NCBI GenBank assembly: GCA_004194705.1
Contig: SADC01000016.1
Coordinates: 1-64,000 of the forward strand
Direction of reading: 5' to 3'
DNA from: Ditylenchus dipsaci
Taxonomy: Eukaryota > Nematoda > Chromadorea > Rhabditida > Anguinidae
Length of the DNA: 64,000 nucleotides
A program made the translations under genes and the position numbers. The notes beneath the pieces are model-generated. The model saw only the letters and a list, made by a program, of their open reading frames with translations, searched no databases and had not been told where the DNA came from. Of the stretch, positions 42,190 through 54,100 are shown one piece after another (the stretch's first letter is position 1; every line of letters begins with the position of its first letter).

Positions 42190-45100
42190 TTACAGTTTTA
42201 AATTTTTAACTTTGTCTCTCGGGAAATCTGTTCGCAACAAAAATATCTTCTTGATCTCGTTCGCCGACAAATTGCCTCCTATCTGTTGCTGTTGTTGCAA
42301 AAATTCAATCGCTTCGTCTACACTCTCCGAGTTTAACAGTGCAACAACCTGGAATAGTAAAATATTGTGATTTGTCTCACGAATGGACGACAAAAAACAA
42401 AGATCAAATTTTCAGTTCTTCTTCACTTTCATAGAAAAACTTTGAAATAAGTGAATAAAGGGACATGCCCATCGCAGATGGAATATTTTTAAAGGCGGGT
42501 ACCAGGTCGATTCAAAAAAGAATTATTTTTAAAAACGTTTTTGTTCAATACCTTGCCGGGAATAAGTAATCAAAAACATTAGCAGCGTTTAATAGCACCA
42601 GTCGGTCATTTGATATTAAATGACCGGTTTTATACCCGGTTTTATAACCGGTTACATAACCGGTTATATAACCATCATCCAACCCTAGCGGCGAGCATCC
42701 CCCTTTAAAGGGGCATGCCCGTCGCCGATGGGAATATTTGAAAGGCGGGTAACAGCAAAATTCAAACGAGAATTAATTGGACGTTATTTGGTAAAAGTCG
42801 AGGAAAAACTATAACTCTAGTGGAAATAGGACCGACGACCATGGTGTGTAAAGAGACTAAAATACAAAAAAGACTAAAAGTTTGTGGCGTTACATTCAAA
42901 ATAAAAAGACTAAAGTTACAGTCAAAATTGTAGTGTTCATTGAAGTCTGATTTTGGTTCTATTTTAGTCTTCTTTTAGTCTCTTTCAATTTTAAAAATTA
43001 TAGCATTATGGTGTAGCCCAGGATCTCAGCCTTCTAATCAGCTATCGAACTTCACTGAAAATATAAAGCGATTATCGAAATATAGAGATTTAGGTGGTGA
43101 GACAAAATAACTATTGTTTTTTTAAACCCCTAAATTTATTGAATCCTTCGCTTTGGTTAAACAGCTCGTTAGAAAGCTGAGATCATGGGTTACACGATAT
43201 TGATAAAAAAATTAAAAATTATAAAAGTAACTCAAAGAAAATTGCAAATGTAAAGTTAGTCGTGAAAAAGTTTTAGTCGAAAAAAGGTATAGTTCGAAAA
43301 AATTTGCACAAAAAAAAGCTTTTTTACCGCAAAAAAGTTTTTCATCGGCAGAAAAAAAGTAACAAGTAAAAGTAAAAATCGAAAACGGAAAAAATTCAAA
43401 CTCGCACATTTCGAAACTAATTAAATCGAAACCCAATACAGCCGTATTTTTGCGGCAAGAAAAAAGTTCGCTGTTTTGGAAAGCCGTGATACCAGATTTC
43501 AAGAAATTTGCCGGTTTCTGTTTGCCGTATCGCGATGACAAATCGATTCCCCTGTAAAAAAGACAGCGGCTATTTCTATCATATACTGAATCCAAATAGT
43601 CATTTGCAGTAGCTTATGTTTTTATAGAATGTCTGAATTGGTTCGAGCTGCTGGACTTTTAATTTATCGCCAAACGAACAATGTCGTTGAGTTCTTGCTG
43701 CTTCAAGCTAGCTATGAGCCACATCACTGGTAATTAAATTCTTTTACAAATCCGACTAACTTTTAGTGGCTTTTAGGACTCCTCCAAAGGGTATTTTTCG
43801 TTTTTGTTGTCAAACTGAATCTCATAGCAGTTTTGTTATTGCTTAGGTCACGTAGATCCCGGAGAAGACGAGTGGACGGCTGCTATTCGTGAGACCAAGG
43901 AGGAAGCCTCTATTGAAGTACGTCTGTAGTATATTTCACAATTTTTATATCATATTAATTTTCAGGCCAGCTCGTTGGACATTGACAAGAACTTCTGTCA
44001 TGAGATGCACTACCAAGCAAAGGGGCAGGAAAAGAAAGTGACCTACTGGTTGGCGCATATGAAGGGTGATGAGGCTGTCGGAAACACCAAGCTATCGCAT
44101 GAACATCAGAAGTCTTGCTGGGCCAAGCTGGAGGAAGCTCTCTCGTTGACAAAGTTCCCGGAGATGGAGAAGATGCTTAAGGCAGCTGACGCATATCTCA
44201 AGAACAAATCTGCCTAGTGTTGTGATGTATGTTTGTGAAATGTTGTGATACTTCTCGTTTAGAGAATAAAGTGTTATCTGACTTACTCCTATTTTTCCGT
44301 TAGAGCGGGACGAGGCGTATTGTGAACCACTTAGATTTTTTTGTTATTGTCACATTTAGGTACTTCTATAATATAAGCACTTTTCGGAGTGTACGCCCTT
44401 TGTAAAAATGCGCGTTTGCTAATAGCAATAAAATTTTATATGAATTTTCGGCCATGCTTTTGTCACACCTATAAGTTTCCGATTTGAATTCTCGGCCTTT
44501 GCCAGACTTGCACAAGTATCAATATTGACCGCGTGATTTTGTGAATAAACGCTGGTCTTAATGCCCGTAATAAATTACTCCTTGAATACTTCTTAAAATA
44601 TCCTAGTAAGAGACAAATCATTGAATCGGATTAGTACGTGGGGGATCTGAGATGCGCGAGGCAAGTAGCTACCTACGCAAAATTTTTATTCTTGTCTTTT
44701 GAACGAAAAAAAATTAGAAAAAAATTTACGCGGTTAGTCTCACAACTTTTGGATCAACCTAATATAATTCAGCCAATTCATAAGGCCGATTTTAGTTGAA
44801 ATTCAAAAATTGGAGCCTTTTTGCAAAGTTTAGGACAAATAAAAAGGCTCCGGAGTGCCCATACCCGTCCCAGCCCAACGCTTTGCCTTCGCCTCGCCCG
44901 CGCGCCGGCCTATATTTTTTCGCGCCCCGGCACTGCCCACGCCCCAAGGCAAACCAAGCCACCGCCCCGGCACCGCCCCACGCCCCGCAGCGGGTCGGTG
45001 CGGGGCGCATTTGGGGCGCCCGGGGCGGGCGGACCCATCACTGACCTTACCATGTAATATACCCCAAAAAGCTACTTTGATATGTCATTCCAGCATTTCA

Positions 45101-48100
45101 TGATCCTGGTTTATTCATGCGGTAGGCCCGGTATTCAAAAGCATGTTCAACATCTTTATTTTTTCGTCAGTGCACGGCGTGTCAAACTGGTCAAAAACAC
45201 GAATTCCAGTTTTCCTCTCAGGACTAAAAAATTCAAAAATTTTTTCGATCCATTTTTTGCCGATATTTTAGTGCTAGCAGATGAATGCATTGATCGCTGT
45301 TTCTTGTGCATCATTTTGCGTCAAGTTTGGACTTAAAAGAAAGCGGAAAGCATGCTCTACAAAACTATAGACAACAATTCCAAATAATTAAAAATTTCCA
45401 TCCATAATTAAGCCGTTTAAAAATGCGTGAAATTTGCTCAAATTTTGGTGTTTTTGTTTTGGCTCTAATTCTGTCCAAAAGTCGAATTTTGGCAAACCAT
45501 CCGTAATTATTAAAGCTCCGGGTCTCGGCTATCCAATGCACTTTGAATTTTTGAAAAAAGTTGAAAACTCGCGATTTCCCAGCGCGCCGAATTTTGGTCG
45601 CAATTTTTTCCTCGAAATTTAATGGACTTTTAAAACGTGTGGCGGCCCATTATTCTTAACAAATATGGTTGATGTTAAGTATTGAAAAAAAAGCCTTAGA
45701 CTCTCCGCTTTCGTTTGAGTATTTACTGAGCTGAACATGTTTTAAAAATTTGATCTAGTATATCAAAGTAGATCCGAGGATTGGGTGGCTGGGTATATCA
45801 AAGTAGCTATTGTAGGGGGTGATGTATACCGAAGTGGCGCCGAATTATTAAATTTTTTCTGATGTACAGTCGACTCTCGATTTAACATACGGTCGATTTA
45901 ACATACACCCCCGATTTAACATACAGCTGGGCCGGTCCCTTCAATAATAAACCCCGTCAAATTACCCCCGATTTAACATACACCGCCGATTTAACATGCG
46001 GCTGGGTCGGTCCCCAGGGTGTATGTTAAATCGAGAGTCGACTGTAATGATGATTTGTTTTTTCGAATGGCAAGAAATTAAAAAATCGGAGATGTGGTGA
46101 GTTGAGTAACTGGGACGTGGGGGACCCTACTATGTGAAGCCTATGTTTTTGCTTTACAAGCAACTAAGACCATAGTGACTTGCCTGTGAAAGTCTCACAC
46201 ATTTCTCCCTAATCTGCCATCCAGCTATGGAGGTTAGGTAAGCAGCTAATTGACGGTATTCTTTGTCCAACTGAAGTCCGCCTAGTCGGTTGAAGACACA
46301 TTTAAATAGTACCCTTTCCATTTGACGCACTGTTTCTATTGAAACTGTGTGGAGCAACATCTAAACCGAGTAATTTAGACGGATAGAATATCATCAAAGT
46401 GATCACCTGGTAGTTTTCGGGAATCAGCAAGCTTTCAAAATGAGCGATTTGTTTATCTAGCAGTGAAATAAAGTTTTCGATGAATGGATCCTCCGCTTCA
46501 TACTCTGCCAGCTCTTCATCGTTGATGTTGTGGGAAATGTCCAAGTAGGTTTCAGCGCTAAAAAAAATTCGACAATAAGTGTGCAATGAATGAGAAAGGT
46601 GTATCCATGACCATAGTTGGACCGCCGCCGGCCACAGCGTGTCAAGCGTCAGATGCAAGTTTAAATTCAGTTTGAAATTAATAGTTTCGTGTCGAGACCA
46701 AACGATAAGCGTCAGATCCCAAATTTTCATTTTTTGAAACAAATTTTTAATGGTTAATTTTAAACATATTATATCAATCGAAAGCTTAGTTCTACATTCA
46801 TCTTTATGTATTTTTATTTTATTCATTACACATTCAAATTCTGTTAATTTCTTAAAACTTTGTTTTGAACTTATTCTTGTAAAGATTGATTGGCAGACTG
46901 CTTTTATCGTTATGTCCCTCGTGACTCTATGAAAAAAAAGAGTAAATCTATACAAACTGTAGCTCTTTCTCTGGGCTATTGAATGGCGTTTTGAAATTAA
47001 TTTATCTAGTTATCTGACAGAGTGGCTACTTGTTTAAGCAGCAGATCCATTTTTGCCAAAATTTTGCTGCTATATTTTTAACGAATTTTACTACATTTCT
47101 GGGGTTTTTTTGATGAAAGAAACAATAAAAACGTGCAGAAGGACTCAGGAAATAAAAGGCTAGCAAAAGCGAGCAAATGCTGCAGAAAAAATAAAGGAAT
47201 TATAGTTAAACAATTAAACACCAAAAATAGCACCAGTAATGCTATTTTCAATAAAATTCTAGCCACGGATTGTTGAACTTCGATAATTGGTGACGACAAT
47301 CATTACGAATCATCTGTTATGTAATAGAAATCAAAAATTTGCAAAAAATGTTAAAAAAAATAAAAATAATAAAATTTGAAATTCGAATATTCAGCAAAAA
47401 ATATTCAAAAACACAACGCCAATGTGTCATATCTGACAGCATATAAGGTTTGGCTATAAGTAGTTTACGCCCTCAAAAAACTGATTTACGCCCTCAAAAT
47501 ACTGGTTTACGCCTCAAATCTATATATTGCCATTTTTTGTCAAATTTTTGTTGCCACTTTTTCAATATTTTTACACCAGCATGTAGCCCTGAATCTTGGC
47601 TTTCTAACAAGCTATTGACTGATTTTCTGAGATTTCAAAAAGCTGGAGAAAAAAGTCTTTGTATGGAGCAAATTTTTCAAAAAATTTGCTCCATACAAAG
47701 ACTTTTTCTCCAGCTTTTTGAAATCTCAGAAAATCAGTCAATAGCTTGTTAGAAAGCCAAGATTCAGGGCTACATGCTGGTGTAAAAATATTGAAAAAGT
47801 GGCAGCAAAAATTTGACAAAAATGGCAATATATAGATTTGAGGGCGTAAACCAGTATTTTGAGGGCGTAAATCAGTTTTTTGAGGGCGTAAATCAATTTT
47901 AGCCATAAGGTTTTGACACGCTGTGCGGTGGCACCCTTCAATTCAGTGATGTCAATAATGCCGAAAAACTGTACTACAGTTGCAAAAACTGTACTACAGT
48001 TTAGGGTGCCATGGCATTTCGTCCAAAATTCAGTTCGTCCAAAGTCAATTCGTCCAAAGACAATTCGTCCAAAATTCAGTTCGTCCAAAAGTCAATTCGT

Positions 48101-51100
48101 CCAAAGTGCATTTCGTCCAAAATGCAATTCGTCCAAAATGCAATTCGTCCAAAATGCAGTTCGTCCAAATGCAGTTCGTCCAAAATTCAATTCGTCCAAA
48201 TTTTAATTTCAAGTCAAAATTTTTGCGAGAGAACTATTTCAACGATGACGGCATAACTTCAACCGCTCAGAAACCTGTGCCAGAGTGGCCCATAGCCAAA
48301 ATAAATCTGGTTTTGGGGTTTACTAAAAGGGGACAGTCGTTTTTTGCGAAAAAACGATATAGCGAACCAGAATCGCAATGAGATCGGGTGAATAGCTCAG
48401 AATACTAGCGAATATCCGAAGCTATCCTAAAACCACTGCTTAAGACGGTTTGCAGTAGTTTGCAATGTTCGGTGGTCAGATTCTGAGCGATTCATCCCGT
48501 CACGGCGCGATTTGATTCGCTCGATCGTTTTTTCGCAAAAAATTGTCCACCCTTCAGTAAACCCCAAAAACCGTTTTCATTGGTTTTTCATCTCTGTGAC
48601 ATGGGATTTTGGACTCGAGGTAAATAGATCTCAGGTGAATTGTCTCTTAATAGGTTACAGGTCCGCAGTGAAATCCGCAGTGAGGACTGTGGACTGAACC
48701 AACTAAACTAAAACCGCTAGAACTAAAATCGCTTCAAATCACTCCAATGAACTCAAATCACCCCGAACCAACCAAAATCATTAAAATGACCCCAACTACA
48801 TCCTAAACAACTCAGTTAGAATAGTTAAACTTTTTTGTGGTGACTTGAACTGGATCAAGATATTTGGGGTGGGTTGGGCTGGTTTTGGCTAATACAAAAC
48901 ATTTTTCCCCTTCGTTTTTCGTGTATTATTTGTCAGGAAATCATGCATCATACCCAGCCAATTTGACAGAATGTCATTTACAGCTAAAAGCACAAAAACC
49001 AAACAACGAAATTTATTGCCAAATAACGAAAAACAGACAATTTAATATCATCAAGATACTAGACACTAGCCTGCACAGGCGGCTCATAGGCATCTGGACG
49101 ATAGGTAATCTCGCCATTTCCGGAAATAATGGCACCAGCAGTCTCGCCATGCATTTCCAACAGCTTGCCCGTTTCAAACTTCGGCTTCTTGATGATCTTA
49201 ACCTTGCGAATATAGACGTCTTGGAGAGAATAGATTCGGAAACACGACTTTTCAATGTCCTTGCCAATGGAATCCGGAATCAGCTTGTTGCACACTTCAC
49301 GAAGGTCACTCGAAGCAACCTAAAATGTCAAATCAGTCTTATGACGACGAAAGAAATAAAAAGACCTCTTTCTGCATGATTTCGACCATTTTGGCACGAA
49401 TAGCGCGAACATGCGACGACTTGGCATAGCTGAAACAAGGGTAATACCTTCGGAAATAACTTGAGGAATACTAACCTGGTCTTCTTCACTTGATTGGCAG
49501 ATCTCTTGGTGAATCCAATGCAGAATAGACGCAGAAGATATCCATCAGTGGTCTTCACATCAACATGAGCTTCAATCAAGGTCTAAAGCATGGTATACAA
49601 CAAAACGGACAAAGCGAATGCAACAAACATACATGCCACTTTTTGATGATGGAGCAGATCTTGTCACGAGTAAAGCTCATCCGTGGAAGTTGGTCAAGCA
49701 CATCTTTCCTTGCACATCCTCGCAGATCAGGCGGAACTTTCTGAAATCGGACTCGGAATTGTTGAGATCGGCAAGTGAGACCCTAAAGATAAAGAATATC
49801 ATAGGTGACCAGATGATAGCTTGAGGCTTACTCATAGACGCGCCCCTTCAGGAAGTCACTGGCGATCTCTGAAACAATCATTTAAAAGGTGAAATGGAAA
49901 TTCAATTTACTTGTTCCCTGAGACTTGTTGACGAATGTCTTCCCAATCGTGCGGTTCGTAAACATAGCCGGAGCATTGACATCGTACCATTCCCTAAAAA
50001 AAGCAAGAAACATAAATAAGAAAACCTTCCTGTCGCATAAAAGCATACTTTCGGGTGAACGGATCAACCACCTTTTTCTTATTTCCCTTCTTGCTCATCT
50101 TCTTATTTTTGCCAATAGCCATGCTTGCTTTCAACTGCTAAAAACCAATTTATTTACGAATAGAAACTATGAATCGAAAATATGAAAGCATAAATGAAAA
50201 CAATAATCGGATAAATGTCTCAATCAAATCTTGATCAAAAGGGTGTTGAGGTCGTACTCCAAAAGACGTGGTACTTGGGTGACTTAAGGAGAAACGGTCA
50301 GGTGATATTATTTGGCAGTGCCTACATATCGGTACGCAGGTGGAAGTGGATCAATAGATATTCTGCCGAACTTCATTATGTTCGAATTTGGACGAATTGC
50401 GTTTTGGACGAAATGCATTTTGGACGAATTGGCTTTTGGACGAACTGACTTTTGGACGAATTGAATTTTGGACGAATTGTCTTTGGACGAATTGAATTTT
50501 GGACGAACTATATTTTGGACGAACTGACTTTGGACGAACTGAATTTTGGACGAAATGCCATGGCACCACAGTTTAGAACTGTACTACACTTTAAAAACTG
50601 TAGTACAGTTTCAAAACTGTAGTACAGTTTAAAATAGTAGTCAAAACTGTACTACTGTTTTGAAAACAGTACTACTGTTTTCAGAAAACATCACTGCTTC
50701 AATTACCTTCGGCGGCCCCCGGCGGTGCCTGTCGGTCATAGTTTCTTGAGGTGATTGTGCCGCTCTCATCTCAAAAATGTATGACCGCCGGGCAACGCCA
50801 AGGGCCGCCGAAGGTAACTGAAGGGGTGCCGCCGGCGGCGGTCCAACTATGACTATGACTGACGCTTTAAATAGGCAGTTTAGGCACCGTTGAAAAAAAA
50901 CGAAGACCAAAGATTGTTTTCCTCCCGTTCTTGTTTTTACTAGGTTTACATCGAATCTGATATTTTAACATCCTCAGATGTTTCTTAAAACTAGCCAGAA
51001 AACTTTCAACCAAACTCATCAGAGAGCTTACTTTTTTCAAAACAGAAACACTTCCGGTCTCCCCTTTTTCGGTGTCCAGCACAGCCAATTTTTTAGTCAC

Positions 51101-54100
51101 AATCAAATAAGCCTAATGAATTAAAATTTACTCGGAAAAATTCTTTCGGTCTAAATTTAGGGCAAATTCACTAAAAGTTTTATGCTTAACCTCGTGGGGT
51201 GAAGAATTTATGGCCGGCGGCATATATCTATCTACTTTTACAATCTGATAGACTAAACTTTTAAAATATCCACATGATTAGATCTCCAATATTGGGCCAG
51301 CAAGATTTTTGGAAATGCAGAAGTCCTGAACTATTATACTTACTTGGTTTTAAGTTTTCCACGGAAAGCAGCTTCACAAAGCTTGCCCACTCCCAGATTT
51401 GCATGATGCTCTAATTTTTTGCAGAGATCATCCAGTTGGCCAATAGAGTTCTCCAGCTTGCCTTTTTCAATCTCTGATATCTGTAGAAAATAATTGAAAA
51501 AAGTTATTCAAATAAATAAGTAACCTGAGCTAGATGCCTAGCAAAGTCCTCATTGAGTCCACTTCGAAGACTGCTGACACACTCTATTGAGGCTCTGAGA
51601 TTGTTGAGAGCCACTAGGAAGGCACTTCTCTGCTTCTCAGGACCAGCCTCTGCAACTGTTTTGCCATGTTGGATGACATTGTAGGCGGTTTGAGCAGTTT
51701 GGTAGGCTTCTGAAGTCCATAAGCCCACACTTGGATAGCCGGCCTGAATTAAATGTAAGCAAATTTTAGAAAATCGAGTAGTAGATTTTTTAAAACTGAC
51801 TCTAACTGGTGCGTTGATGTGTTTAATGAATTCTGTTTCAAGCAAGGTGACTCCGTTGTTAAGCATGGCACACACACAATCCACAGAAGCTGAGCTGATT
51901 GATCTTCGAATGCTTTTGCGAACGATAAAAAAGACATCGTCAAGCAATGTGCTAAATATACATCTTTTTGAACACTTATTTGGCTAATTTTAAAATTTTC
52001 TGCATTTGACAGCCGGATACCGCAAAATTCAGGGTTAGACCATTAGAAAGTGCTCAAAAATGTGGGTGGCTGCGGACTCGGATCCCGGGAACTGAGAACA
52101 TGGACAACTCAGCTTTTTGAGAACTCATCTCCATAGAAACTTATATAGAATACAACTCTACACAATTATACTGAAATTTTTGAATACCCATCCAATGCGG
52201 AATTCATTTTTAGGACAACTCATCCCAAGTAAAACTCGTCTTTTTGACAATTGGGCGGGAAAATTTCGAATTATGGGGCAATTTATTTGAAATTTGCATT
52301 GTATTTGCATGTATTTGTAAAAGTTGAGGGTAGAGGCAAGGCTAAGGGTGAAAAGTTGAGGTAATGGTAAAAGTTACAGGTAATGGTAAGAGGTAGAGGT
52401 AAGGGTAAAAGTGGAAGATAGAGGTAAGGGTAGAGGTAGGGGTAAAAGCTAGAGATAAAAAGCTAGAGGGTAAAAGGTAGAGGTAAGGGTAACCTTTATT
52501 AATACGGGCCCAGGAGGTACCTAACCTGGATATCGAGGTTCGGGTTTGTCGTAACTTTGGTTCTGACAAACCCGATTCCCTATACAATTTCAGGTTAGGA
52601 AAAATGGGTTGTTTTAATTTTAAAAGTTTTTTATTTGTTATGCTATCCAGGCGTATATCCACCGACCAGGTGGTAACTATCCCAAGTTTGGGATTTAGGT
52701 GGCCAAAATCGTAATTTTGGCCCTAACCAACAAACCGGTTTTCGCGATGAGATTTTAGATCAAGATACGTGGTTTGTTTTTGATTTTGGCTAAGTTTTAA
52801 TTGTTTCGAAGCATTCAGGTGGATCCAAGCCTATAATGAAAGCAAAAAAAAAGTAAATAAAAAAGTAATACTGCATCCATTACCGACAAACACAGACAAA
52901 TTTTCATCAAATAGACATGATAAAATAGGTGAGTCCTGCCAAAAAGACAAAAATTTAGCTCAAAAGTACAGAAAACCAATTTCAACATTCAAATTATTTC
53001 GAAATATTATTGGGGAATTTCCCGCCCAATTGTCAAAAAGATGAGTTTTACTTGGGATGAATTGTCCTAAAAACGAATAGTGTTAAGAGTCTTAACACTA
53101 TCAACACTATCAATATACTCAAAACAGGTGGCAATGGCCCTTTAAGGAAAAACCCAAAAAGAAGTGATTAATTCAAATGGCTATAGCCTGCAACTCAACT
53201 TTTATAGTTGTTCAACCTGATTTGATGCTTTTGTTGGATACCCATGAGAATGAGCATCATTTTCAAACCAAACTTGAAAATAAAATACGAAGAATGAGGT
53301 AAAAACACGGTATGCACCCAGGAGGACTTGAACCTGTGACTTGGACAATGCGTATACGAAAGCCGCTTCCCCTTTCGAGTGACTTTGACGGGCTGCGTGT
53401 AACCGAATTATTTTCTTTTATACGGGTCGTTCATACATTATCTGACTTCAGATAGAAAAAAAGCAAAAAATTTAGTTCAAAGAATGAAAGACGCGTAATA
53501 TGTAGGGAACAAAGAAATGCAGCAAAATTTTTGCTGTATTTTTGCTGAAATTTTGCTGTTTTTTAATACAGTCAACTCTCGATTTAACGAACCCCTGGGG
53601 ACCGGCAAAAATGTTCGTTGAATCGAGAGTTTCGTTAAATCGAGAGCTTATTTTAGTCATTTTATTTAATCGGTGGCCAAATAGCCACCGAAAAAAGGTT
53701 CGTTAAATCAAGAGTTTCGTTAAATCGGGGTTTCGTTAAATCGAGATTTGACTGTAAACACAAAACGGCAAATATTTTTGCTGCATTTCAGCAAATGTGC
53801 TGTTTTTGCGAACCATGGTTAAGACCATATTTTCGTGATTTGAATTGTTATTGTCTCAGTTTTGTATCATCTCAGTCTTATATGTGTCAGCTGTCCGAAG
53901 CTGAGTTGTCTTATATATGAGTTTCTATCGAGATGAGTTGTCAAAAAGCTGAGCTGTCCGTGTTCTCAGTTCCCGGGATCCGAGTCCGCAGCCACCCCAA
54001 AAATGTTTCATAGTTTGGACTTGTAGTTGGGCAAGCCTTTTCTTTTTTTTCTTGCCGTGAAAATTTATTTTTTGCCGTATAAATATTTTTTCTGCCAAAA

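Larger units (their letters stand above)
47925..50850. repeat. Outer inverted repeats surrounding the RPS3A element
   Basis: Left 47925-47998: GGTGGCACCCTTCAATTCAG then CTGTACTACAGTT units. Right 50568-50850: CTGTAGTACAGTTT units, then CATCACTGCTTCAATTACC and GGTAACTGAAGGGGTGCCGC. They are roughly inverted. CGGCGGCGGTCCAACTATG at the right edge recurs in inverse at about 46610-46640. It looks like an older element into which 48004-50567 inserted. Confidence 0.5.
52056..54006. mobile_element. Element with GGGTGGCTGCGGACTCGG ends in COG4 intron 9
   Basis: Ends GGGTGGCTGCGGACTCGGAT (from 52064) and ATCCGAGTCCGCAGCCACCCC (to 53998), flanked by the exact 8-bp repeat AAAAATGT (52056-52063 and 53999-54006). 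Subterminal ACAACTCAGCTTTTTGAGAA-type arms are inverted at about 53885-53960. The interior holds GGTAAGGGTAGA repeats, a SINE-like B box (53320) and a Tigger MITE; no transposase was seen. Confidence 0.82.

Noticed and set aside
44791..45103. Proline/arginine-rich proteins on both strands
   Set aside because: Frames in all phases stay open because the island is GC-rich; no splice sites or domain.
48010..48205. Regularly spaced TTCGTCCAAAA units resembling a CRISPR array
   Set aside because: Spacers are absent or 1-8 bp, units are inverted at the other end, and the DNA is eukaryotic.
51024..51109. Open frame [18 protein letters not shown] considered as a COG4 exon
   Set aside because: Exon 51480-51344 joins 46557-46407 in phase without it, and adding it would need a frame correction; nothing in COG4 corresponds.
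52322..52500. Interstitial telomere tract
   Set aside because: The units are irregular GGTAAGGGTAGA variants, not a fixed telomere hexamer, and lie inside a transposon.
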